Assembly: GCF_042477335.2 (NCBI RefSeq)
Contig: NC_091245.1
Location: 110,580,501 to 110,644,500 of the forward strand
Source of the DNA: Ovis canadensis
Lineage: Eukaryota > Chordata > Mammalia > Artiodactyla > Bovidae
Direction of reading: 5' to 3'
Length of the DNA: 64,000 nt
Positions 55,483 to 64,000 of this stretch are shown here, in pieces. The number at the start of each line of letters is the position of its first letter. The first letter of the stretch is position 1. Made by a program: the position numbers and the translations under genes. Below the pieces are notes generated by a model, which was not told where the DNA came from, did not search any database, and saw only the letters and a list, made by a program, of their open reading frames with translations.

Positions 55483-56352
55483 TTAGAGAATTTTGAGCAT
55501 TACTTTACTAGCGTGTGAGATGAATGCAATCGTGTGGTAGTCTGAACATTCTTTGGCATTGCCTTTCTTTGGGATTGAAATGAAAAACCTTTTCCAGTCC
55601 TGTGGCCACTGCTGAGTTTTCCAAATTTGCTGGCATATTGAGTGGAACACTTTCACAGCATCATCTTTCAGGATTTGAACCAGCTCCACTGGAATTCCAT
55701 CACCTCCCCTAGCTTTGTTCATAGTGATGCTTTCTAAGACCCATTTGACTTCACATTCCAGGATGTCTGGCTCTAGGTGAGTGATCACACCATCGTGATT
55801 ATCTGGGTTGTGAATATCTTTTTTGTACAGTTCTTCTGTGTATTCTTGCCACCTCTTCTTAATATCTTCTACTTCTGTTAGGTCCATACCATTTCTGTCC
55901 TTTATTGAGCCCATCTTTGCCTGAAATGTTCCCTTGGTATCTCTAATTTTCTTGAAGAGATCTCTAGTCTTTTCCATTCTGTTGTTTTCCTCTCTTTCTT
56001 TGCATTGATCACTGAGGAAGGCTTTCTTATCTCTCCTTGCTATTCTTTGGAACTCTGCATTCAGATGCTTATATCTTTCCTTTTCTCCTTTGCTTTTCAC
56101 TTCTCTTCTTTTCACAGCTATTTGTAAGGCCTCTTCAGATAGCCATTGTGCTTTTTTGCATTTCTTTTCCATGGGAATGATCTTAATCCCTGTCTCCTGT
56201 ACTATGTCAAGGACCTCCATCCATAATTCATCAGACACTCTGTCTATCAGATCTAGTCCCTTAAATCTGTTTCTCACTTCCACTGTATAATCATAAGGAG
56301 TTTGATTTAGGTCATACTTGAATGGTCTAGTGGTTTTCCCTACTTTGTTCAA
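55483..56352 (-). pseudogene. BovB ORF2p linker and RT fingers, 289-codon open frame
   Basis: The largest open frame in the window. It reads from KVGKTTRPFKYDLNQ through the lysine-rich linker (KKCKKAQWLSEEALQIAV) to the RT N-terminal motifs (MNKARGGDGIPVELVQ; KKGNAKECSDYHTIAFISHA), and stops in KVMLKIL at a TAA that corresponds to a glutamine codon in other copies. RT motif A lies just beyond, in frames at 55254-55457 and 54973-55311 (RYADDTTLRAES, motif C intact). Upstream, the frame beginning at the SDH endonuclease motif is continuous with it, but most of the endonuclease is missing. The gene is dead. Confidence 0.88.
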
Positions 56353-56561
56353 TTTAAGTCTGAATTTGGCAATAAGGAGTTCATGATCTGAGCCACAGTC
56401 AGCTCCCGGTCCCAGACATCTTTTTTGGGTGTTAATTCTAAAAGGTCTTGTAGGTCTTCATAGAACCATTCAACCCCAGCTTCTTCAATGTTATAGGTTG
56501 GGGCATAGGCTTGGATAATTGTGATACTGAATGATTTGCCTTGGAAATGAACAGAGATCAT
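56349..56561 (-). pseudogene. BovB endonuclease fragment with internal deletion
   Basis: The 70-codon frame holds the AP-endonuclease-like middle (MISVHFQGKSFSITIIQAYA, then DLQDLLELTPKKDVW). Directly after DVW the sequence jumps to the GADCGSDHELL region in another frame (around 56395-56415). Compared with the BovB at 38936-41067, about 110 codons are missing, including the GDWNA metal-binding motif, so this copy lacks the catalytic core. Confidence 0.75.
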
Positions 56562-57298
56562 TCTGTCATTTTTGGGATTTTATCCAAGTACTGCATTTTG
56601 GACTCTTTTGTAGACCATGATGGCTACTCCATTTCTTCTAAGGGATTCCTGCCCACAGTAGTAGATATAATGGTCATCTGAGTTAAATTCACCCATTCCA
56701 GTCCATTTTAGTTCACTGATTCCTAGAATGTCGACGTTCACTCTTGCCATCTCCTGTTTGACCTTCCAATTTGCCTTGATTCATGGACCTAACATTCCAG
56801 GTTCCTATGCAATATTGCTCTTTACAGCATTGGACCTTGCTTCTATCACCAGTCACATCCACAGCTGGGTACTGCTTTTTCTTTGGCTCCATCCCTTCAT
56901 TCTTTCTGGAGTTATTTCTCCACTGATCTCCAGTAGCATATTGGGGACCTACTGACCTGGGGAGTTCCTCTTTCAGTGTCCTATCTTTTTACCATTTCAT
57001 ACTTTTCATGGGTTCTCAAGGCAAGAATACTGAAGTGGTCTGCCATTCCCTTCTCCAGTGGACTACATTCTGTCAGACCTCTCCACCATGACCCCTCCGT
57101 CTTGGGTGGCCCCACATGCCATGGCTTAGTTTTATTGAGTTAAACAAGGCTGTGGTGCATATGGTCAGATTTGCTAGTTTTCTGTGATTATGGTTTCAGT
57201 GTGTCTGCCCTCTGATGCTCTCTCGAAACACCTACAGTCTTACTTGGGTTTCTCTTACCTTGGACGTGGAGTATCTCTTCACGGCTGCTCCAGCAAAG

Positions 57299-57711
57299 CA
57301 TAAATTCAGATAGATAGAGAAGACAGTTTTTACTTAAATCCTATTGCCTCTTTTATGCATCTTTCCAGTGCCAAACTCCCCTCCCTTAGGAGGGTAGGTT
57401 GGCCCTGTGAAACAGTAATTAGTAGGGCCAGTAGTCAGAATAGACAAGGGAAATATATCCCAGTGTTGGAGGACAGCCACTTAAAGGAACAAATCTAGGA
57501 GAGACGTAAGCAAATGAGACAAAATCATAGAGAGTCTAAATAAGTGTTAGGAGTGATGGGAAGCAGAATAAGTCACCCCCAAATATTCAACTTTGACCTG
57601 TGGATTTTGAACTGAAGGCTACTGATGCTCAGCAGACTCACAAAAAATTTCCTACCTCTCCTTAAAGTACCAAAATAATATTTAGGTAGGGGACCTAACA
57701 TAGGAAGAAGA
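57299..57711. other. Possible LTR, first part
   Basis: GAAGCAGAATAAGTCACCCC and TGACCTGTGGATTTTGAACT, with GATGCTCAGCAGACTCAC, resemble an ERVL-type LTR. A related second part seems to lie at 59681-59990, on the far side of a BovB and an L1 fragment. Family not assigned. Confidence 0.35.
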
Positions 57712-59333
57712 TAGTAAGAACAGATGGCAAGAATACACAGAAGAACTGTACAAAAAAGATATTCACGACCCAGATAATCACAAGGGAATGATGACTCACC
57801 TAGAGCCAGACATCCTGGAATGTGAAGTCAAGTGGGCCTTAGAAAGCATCACTACGAACAAAGCTAGGGGAGATGATGGCATTCCAGTTGAGCTGTTTCA
57901 AATCCTGAAAGATGATGCTGTGAAAGTGTTGCACTCAATATGCCAGCAAATTTGGAAAACTCATCAGTGGTCACAGGACTGGAAAAGGTGAGTTTTCATT
58001 CCAATCCCAAAGAAAGGCAATGCTGAAGAATACTCAAACTACCACACAATTACACTCATCTCACATGCTAGTAAAGTAATGCTCAAAATTCTTCAAGCCA
58101 GGCTTCAGCAATACGTGAACCATGAACTTCCAGATGGTCAAACTAGTTTTAGAAAAGGCAGAGGAACCAGAAATCAAATTGCCAACATCCGCTGGATCAT
58201 GGGAAAAGCAAGAGAGTTCCAGAAAAACATCTATTTCTGCTTTATTGACTATGTCTAAGCCTTGGACTGTGTGGATCATAATAAACTGTGGAAAATTCTG
58301 AAAGAGATGGGAATACCAGACCACCTGACCTGCCTCTTGAGAAACCTATATGCAGGTCAGGAAGCAACAGTTAGAACTGGACATGGAACAACAGACTGGT
58401 TCCAAATAGGAAAAGGAGTATGTCAAGGCTGTATATTGTCACCATGCTTATTTAACTTCTATGCAGAGCACATCATGAGAAACGCTGTACTGGAAGAAAT
58501 ACAAGCTGGAATCAAGATGTCGGGAGAAATATCAATAACCTCAGATATGCAGATGACACCACCCTTATGGCAGAAAGTGAAGAGGAACTAAAAGGCCTCT
58601 TGATGAAAGTGAAAGAGGAGAGTGAAAAAGTTGGCTTAAAGCTCAACATGCAGAGAACGAAGATCATGGCATCTGGTCCCATCACTTCATGGGAAATAGA
58701 TGGGGAAACAGTGGAAACAATATTAGACTTTATTTTGGGGGGCTCCAAAATCACTGCAGATGGTGACTGCAGCCATGAAATTAAAAGACGTTTGCTCCTT
58801 GGAAGAAAAGTTATGACCAACCTAGATAGCATATTCAAAAGCAGAGACATTACTTTGCCAACAAAGGTCCGTCTAGTCGAGGCTATGGTTTTTCCAGTAG
58901 TCGTGTATGGATGTGAGAGTTGGACTGTGAAGAATGCTGAGCGCCAAAGAACTGATGCTTTTAAACTGCGGTGTTGGAGAAGACTCTTGAGAGTCCCCTG
59001 GACTGCGAGGAGATCCAACCAGTCCATTCTGAAGATCAGCCTGGGATTTCTTTGGAAGGAATGATGCTAAAGCTGAAACTCCAGTACTTTGGCCACCTCA
59101 TGTGAAGAGTTGGCTCATTGGAAAAGACTCTGCTGCTGGGAGGGATTGGGGGCAGGAGGAGAAGGGGACGACAAAGGATGAGATGGCTGTATGGCATCAC
59201 TGATTCGATGGACGTGCATCTGAGTGAAGTGCAGGAGTTGGTGATGGACAGGGAGGCCTGGCGTGCTGTGATTCATGGGGTCGCAAAGAGTCAGACACGA
59301 CTGAGCGACTGAACTGAACTGAACTGAACTGAG
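57712..59333 (+). mobile_element. BovB LINE, 1.6 kb 3' half
   Basis: Sense copy from AGATGGCAAGAATACACAGA to the terminus GAACTGAACTGAACTGAACT. Plus-strand frames: 57788-57991 (linker/RT start), 58262-58591 (RT after motif A, from CVDHNKLWKILKEMGI), 58567-59064 (165 codons; VYGCESWTVKNAERQR). Motif A itself is broken by a TAA (the TATGTCTAAGCC region). Inactive. Confidence 0.95.
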
Positions 59334-59398
59334 GGGACCTATACCAGAATGTGGGCTATTACCAGATGTAAAATTTGTATCAGAAAGGTTTATCATTT

Positions 59399-59680
59399 TA
59401 AATTTATTTATTTTAATTGGGGGATAATTACAATATTGTGATGGTTTCTGTCATACATCAACATGAATAGGTCACAGGTATATCTGTGTCTCCTTCCTCT
59501 TGGACTGCCCCACCCCCCGCCCAACTGCCTCCCCATCCCATCCTTCCAGGTTGTCACAGAACCCAGGCTTTTAGTTCCCTGTGCCATACATCAAACTCTT
59601 GCTTGTTATCTATTTTACATATGGTAATTTTTATGTTTCAATGCTATTGTGTCAAATCATCCCACCCTCTCCAGAATGGT
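59399..59680 (-). mobile_element. L1 3' UTR fragment
   Basis: Antisense: GGATAATTACAATATTGTGA, TCTGTCATACATCAACATGA, TTCAATGCTATTGTGTCAAA and CATCCCACCCTCTCC, the same L1 family as at 1906-2223. Confidence 0.75.
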
Positions 59681-59990
59681 TTACCTTTATCTACATGGCA
59701 AATCAAACATCTGTTTCCTAAACATCTGTTCTTGTCTTCTTCTTCCCATGAATTGTTTTCCTCCACTTTGAGGCCCCGGGTCCCTACCCGCTTCTCCTTA
59801 GTTCAGGATGGTCTATAAACTTCAATTGCCTAGCTGTCTTTGAGTCCCATGTTTTTCAGGAGGCTCCCATATATACGGAATTACTTTTTTTTTTTCTCTT
59901 GTTAACCTTTTTTATGTCAAGTGAATTATTAGAGCAACCAAAAAATCTAGAAAGAAAGAAGAGAAAATTTATCTTCCCTTACAGGAATAA
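59681..59990 (+). mobile_element. Probable ERVL-type LTR, second part
   Basis: GGTTTACCTTTATCTACATG, then CAGGATGGTCTATAAACTTC, AATTGCCTAGCTGTCTTTGA, CAGGAGGCTCCCATATATAC and a TTGTTAACC..ATTATTAGAGCAACCAAAAA tail. This layout matches 3' parts of mammalian class III LTRs as I remember them. No internal retroviral sequence follows. Confidence 0.45.
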
Positions 59991-60591
59991 AGGACAAGAA
60001 ATCATTCACAGTCAAGTCCAAGTAAAAAGTGAGCAGAGCGCTGATCAATTACCTAGAAGATTGATAAGATTTTAAGTTTAATTTAATGAGTTCAATAAAT
60101 ACATAGGTGTATGGTTGGCCAAATCGAAAGCTCAAAACAAGGATATAGACCATGGCCTTCTTATCCAAGATTAATTTTAGCTTGACTTTTTCAGAAGGAC
60201 AGATTCTCACTATCAGTTCCTCTTCACTAAACTCAAAACAGTAATGCTTAGCCTTAAGCTCCTGGAAGCAGAGTCAGCAGGTTCTCTCTCTGGGGCTTTT
60301 GGTGTTAGTCTCAACCAGAAGCAGTCACACAAGGCTAGTTCCCTGAGGCTGAGAGTCAAAATATATCATTATTTCTCACTTCTAATAAGCCTCCTCATAC
60401 TAACTCTGTCATCTGTTTTCTTCTTCTATTCATATTCCTTAATCTAGCCTTACTTTCAAATCAATTTTTCACCAACTGTAGTAATTCTGTATTTATAGCA
60501 ATATTCATTTAGAATACATACCATACATATAAATATGAAATTACCTAGAAGGCAAACATTGTATGAAGAACTATTTATGGAGAACTTTGGG

Positions 60592-60806
60592 GAGCTTCCC
60601 AGGTGGTGCTAGTCATAAAGAACCCACCTGCCAAAGCAGGAGACATAAGAGGCGAGGGTTTGACCCCTGGGTCAGGAAGATCCCCTGGAGGAGGGCATGG
60701 CAACCCACCCCAGTATTCTTGCCTGGAGAATCCCATGGACAGAGGATCCTCATGGGCTACAGTCCATGGGGTCACAAAGAGTCAGACACAACTGCAGCGA
60801 ATTAGC
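60592..60806 (+). mobile_element. Bov-tA SINE, specific to this duplicate
   Basis: Sense copy: AGCTTCCCAGGTGGTGCTAG head, CCCTGGGTCAGGAAGATCCC, end GAGTCAGACACAACTGCAGC. No SINE at the equivalent site (about 31265) of the left copy. Confidence 0.93.
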
Positions 60807-60974
60807 CCTCAGGAAAGTGCTTTCTCAGAAGCTACAAAAAGAAAAGAAATTCCAAACAGGATTACGACATCTTTTTGAAAATAAAAACACTTCTAATGTA
60901 TTTCAGTTTTAGTACATTCACTCTACAGCTCTTTTAGTTTTGGGGGTTCATTTGTTTACTTTTTCTATTTAAAA

Positions 60975-61496
60975 CACAATGGAGTATTACTCAGCCATTA
61001 AAAATAATACATTTGAATCAGTTCTAATGAGATGGATGAAACTGGAGCCGATTATACAGAGTGAAGTAAGCCAGAAAGAAAAACACCAATACAGTATACT
61101 GACACATATATACGGAATTTAGAAAGATGGTAATGATGACCCTGTATGCGAGACAGCAAAAGAGACACAGATGTATAGAACGGACTTTTGGACTCTGAGG
61201 GAGAGGGAGAGGGTGGGATGATTTGGGAGAATGGCATTGAAACATGTATACTATCATGTAAGAAACGAAGCGCCAGTCTATGTTCGATACAGGATGCAGG
61301 ATGCTTGGGGCTGGTGCATGGGGATGATCCAGAGAGATGATATGGGGTGGGAAGAGGGAGGGGGATTCAGGATTGGGAGCTTGTATACAACCGTGGTGGA
61401 TTCATGTCAATGTATGGCAAAACCAATACAGTATTGTAAAGTAAAATAAAGTAAAAATTAAAAAAAATAAAAAGAAATTAAAAAAACAAAATCAAA
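60975..61496 (+). mobile_element. Ruminant L1 3' end (older 3' UTR type)
   Basis: Sense L1 from ATGGAGTATTACTCAGCCAT, through GAAACTGGAGCCGATTATAC, to the terminus ATGGCAAAACCAATACAGTA and an A-rich tail. Its 3' UTR differs from that of the young L1s at 35 and 50 kb and matches the type at 24.8 kb. The left duplicate has an empty site here (near 31410). Confidence 0.92.
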
Positions 61497-61730
61497 AATA
61501 TTTTAAATGAATAATTTCTAAAATCTCTCCAAGCTCAAAGCTGAGAATAAGTTATTCTTACTAAACAATTTTAGATTACATATAGAAAACTACTTAGTCT
61601 ATAAACAGCCCATTCACAAGTTGTTCTCTGGGGCTGAAATTGAAGTTTATTGACCTTTCGGGTATTACCATCTTTTCTGATAATATGCTTTGAGACACTG
61701 ATCTGGTCAAATTCAGTGTCACACACCAGG

Positions 61731-62414
61731 GAAATTCAGCATCATTTCCAGGAAACAACTGTGCCAATAATATTCTGATATCATAATTATTTTGCTTGGA
61801 GTGAATTTATCCTTGAGCTTCTTATTGAAAACTTTTACAAGAAAGAATTCACTCTCAGTAGACACTGCAGCATGATGCATCTCCTGCTTCCCTTTCTTGG
61901 GCCTTCATTGCTTCCAGTACCATGACTGCCACAGGGCCTTTCTGAAACACTCTTGCCTGATGAATTCTTGATGCACCACCATCTATTTCTGCTAAGGCTG
62001 AAGGCAACAGAAGAAAGATATTAGATTGAGTGAAAAAGATACAATTAAGGAGACTTTTCTTCAGTCTTTATGATAAACCTCAGGAAGCCAGCCAAAGATA
62101 GGTGGAGTCAAAGAAAGAGACGTAGAGGAGTTAGAGATTTGAGATCTAGACTGACAAGAGCCTCTTTAGGGAAGATTTCGTGTCCTGTGTTCAGAAGAGA
62201 TAGTATAATCCCCTTTGCAGGCCGACTCCCTGATTTGCATCCTTGTTTTTCTACTATATTTAAAGAGCACATCAGACCTCTGAGACATTACAAATTAAGG
62301 CAAAACAGTGACTCTCATCCTATCTCCTTCTTCTGACTCCATTAGAGCACAAGATGTTCTCAATCCTCCACCAAATATTGTCCTGAATATTCATTTTATT
62401 CTTGTAGATACACA
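61731..62414. other. Unique sequence with promoter-like motifs
   Basis: An octamer ATTTGCAT at 62233-62240 is followed about 15-20 bases later by TATATTTAAAG (about 62254). Upstream, ATGCATCTCCTGCTTCCC at about 61876 reads MHLLLPFLGPSLLPVP and then a stop, a signal-peptide-like chance or relic. I do not recognise a gene. Confidence 0.3.
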
Positions 62415-63836
62415 AAAGGCAAAGGAGAAAAGTAAAGATATACCCATCAGAATGCAGAGTTCCAAAGAATATCAAGGAGAGGTAAAAAGCCTTCCTAAGT
62501 AATCAATCAAAGAAATATAAGAAACAATAGAATAGGAATGACTACAGATCTCTTCAAGAAAAATAGAGATACCAAGGGAATATTTCATTTGAAGATGGGC
62601 AAAATAAAGGACAGAAATGGTATGGACCTAACAGAAGCAGAAAATATTAAGAAGAGGTGGCAGGAATACACAGAAGAACTATATCAAAAAGATTTTTTGA
62701 CCCAGATAATCACGATGGTGTGATCACTCCTCTAGACACAGACATCCTGGAGTGCAAATTCAAGTGGGCCTTAGGAAGCATCACTATGAGCAAAGCTAAT
62801 GGAGGTGATGGAATTCCAGCTGAGCCATTTCAAATCCTAAAATATGATGCTGTTAAAGAGCTGCACTCAAATGCCAGCAAATTTGGAAAACTCAGTGTGG
62901 CAACAGGACTGGGAAAGGTCAGTTTTCATTCCAATCCCAAAGAAAGTCAATGCCAAAGAATGTTCAGATTACCACATGATTGCACTCGTCTCACACACTA
63001 GCAAAGTAATGCTCAAAATTCTCCAAGCTAGGCTTCAACAGTACATGAACCAAGAACTTCCAGATGTTCAAGCTGGATTTTAAAAAGGCAGAGGAACCAG
63101 AGATCAAATTGCCAAAATCCATTGAATCATCAAAAAAGCAAGAGAGTTCCAGAAAAACATCCTCTATCATCAAAAAAGCAAGAGGGTTCCAGAAAAATAT
63201 CTTCTGCTTCATTAACTATGCCAAAGACTTTGACTGTGTGGATCACAACAAACTGTGAAAAATTCTTAAAGAGACGGAAATACCAGACCACCTTCTGCCT
63301 TCTGAGAAATCTGTATGCAGGTCAAGAAGCAACAGTTAGAACCGGACATGGAACAATGGACTGGTTTCAAATTGGGACAGGACTACATCAAGGCTGTATA
63401 TTGTCACCTTGCTTATTTAACTTGTATGAATTTCCATTTAACTTATATACAGCATTTCCATCATGTGAATTGCTGGACTGAATCAAGCACAAGCTAGAAT
63501 CAAGTTGGTGTTGGAAAAGTCTCTTGAGATTCCCTGGGACAACAAAGGAAATCAGTCCTGGGTGTTCATTGGAAGGACTGATGTTGAAGCTGAAACTCCA
63601 ATACTTTGGCCACCTGATGCGAAGAACTGACTCATTGGAAAAGACCCTGATGCTGGGAAAGATTGAAGGTGAGAAGAGAAGGGGATGACAGAGGATGAGA
63701 TGGTTGGATGGCATCACTGACTCAATGGACATGAGTTTGAGCAAGCTCTGGAAGTTGGTGGTGGACAGGCAAGCCTGGCATGCTGCAGTCCATGGGGTCA
63801 CAAAAAGTCAGACACAACTGAGCAATTGTACTAAAC
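62415..63836 (+). mobile_element. BovB LINE with internal deletion
   Basis: Sense copy from the linker (CAAAAGGCAAAGGAGAAAAG) through RT to about 63506, then a jump to the 3' region (TTGGTGTTGGAAAAGTCTCT) and terminus at CTAAACTGAATGG. RT motif A survives as FINYAKDFDCVDHNKL (aspartate pattern altered: N for the first D). A local duplication of the AAAAAAGCAAGAG segment lies at 63133-63188. Confidence 0.93.
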
Positions 63837-64000
63837 TGAATGGTAGTTAAGTGAGGGAGCTCAATTATCTGCATGACCTTCCCAATTTTTTAGCAACACT
63901 CCTCTGCTTGATAAAATGAGAGATTAAGCTAAATGTGAGCAAAGGGAATGACCTAAGTCACAGATTCTATGAGTGAGTTATAGGGAGAATTAAAAAGAAG
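63837..64000. other. Unique sequence, possible MIR remnant
   Basis: ATCTGCATGACCTTCCCAAT and GCTTGATAAAATGAGAGATT have a MIR-like layout but are very diverged. Confidence 0.3.

Larger units (their letters stand above)
54243..57298 (-). mobile_element. Near full-length BovB LINE (short 5' UTR form)
   Basis: The 3' terminus is at the left (TTCAGTTCAGTTCAGTTCAC) and the 5' end near 57298 (GGACGTGGAGTATCTCTTCA, CTGCTCCAGC). In order from right to left: 5' UTR, start of the endonuclease, linker, RT, C-terminal domain. Part of the endonuclease has been deleted around 56415. I cannot find a clear target-site duplication. It is the most complete BovB in the window. Confidence 0.95.
60045..61730 (+). 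repeat. Low-copy block C3 (paralogue of 30720-31660)
   Basis: Three collinear pieces: 60045-60590, 60810-60974 and 61497-61730, separated by a Bov-tA and an L1 that the left copy lacks. Shared phrases include CAGTCACACAAGGCTAGTTC, AAAATAAAAACACTT and ATCTTTTCTGATAA. Identity appears about 80%. No coding frame is conserved between copies. Confidence 0.8.

Noticed and set aside
60240..60300. Shared GAAGCAGAGTCAGC between 14690 and 60265 as evidence for a second PYHIN linker exon
   Set aside because: Only this 14-base match was found; surrounding sequence does not align and the left-hand duplicate of 60265 shows no linker-like frame.
61870..61930. Signal-peptide-like MHLLLPFLGPSLLPVP as the start of a secreted protein
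   Set aside because: The frame stops after 16 codons and no donor or continuation is evident.

Overview
This window looks like an intergenic or intronic stretch of a pecoran ruminant genome, most likely a bovid. The basis is the repeat content: at least sixteen BovB (RTE) LINE insertions, about twenty tRNA-Glu-derived Bov-tA/Bov-A2 SINEs, several young ruminant L1 3' ends, and older mammalian repeats (L1M, L2, Tigger1, hAT, a mariner MITE, LTR fragments). I cannot separate cattle from sheep, goat or deer by eye. No intact host protein-coding gene, tRNA, rRNA or CRISPR is present. Nearly all long open frames are sense or antisense reading of BovB or L1.

Layout. 1-5.8 kb: an L1 5' UTR, then an old L1 with an inverted 5' arm, itself hit by another L1, two BovB and a Bov-A2. 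5.8-12.2 kb: low-copy blocks that reappear later, an L1 with a mariner MITE, and paired BovB 3' ends. 12.2-19.6 kb: BovB copies and then the only recognisable host-gene relic, a PYHIN-family (IFI16-like) pseudogene: a probable S/T/P-rich linker exon near 14.7 kb and a clear first HIN-200 exon at 17.7-18.1 kb with a frameshift, a stop and a broken splice donor. 20.1-25.1 kb: one old antisense L1 carrying five younger insertions. 25.4-28.1 kb: a Tigger1 DNA transposon split by two BovB. 28.7-31.7 kb: low-copy sequence. 32-38 kb: L1M, L2, a 5'-inverted young L1, and an LTR with a decayed primer-binding site. 38.2-43.1 kb: BovB copies, including a long BovB whose 5' half is inverted. 43.2-61.7 kb: a second, diverged copy of the low-copy blocks, with its own BovB and L1 insertions. 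61.7-64 kb: low-copy sequence and another BovB.

Two large-scale patterns matter most. First, low-copy blocks at 11.7-12.2, 28.7-30.7 and 30.7-31.7 kb recur in the same order and orientation at 43.2-43.7, 50.5-52.3 and 60.0-61.7 kb, and 5.8-6.6 kb matches 46.1-46.6 kb. This indicates an old local tandem duplication, later filled with different transposons in each copy. Second, four separate retroelements show an inverted 5' segment, the signature of twin-primed reverse transcription, and one of them is a BovB.

I found no undescribed functional system. The most useful content is the PYHIN pseudogene, the duplication structure and a few retrotransposition events whose end products can be read directly. 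All identities rest on reading by eye and on remembered consensus sequences; exact boundaries are approximate to about 5-20 bases unless a target-site duplication is cited.
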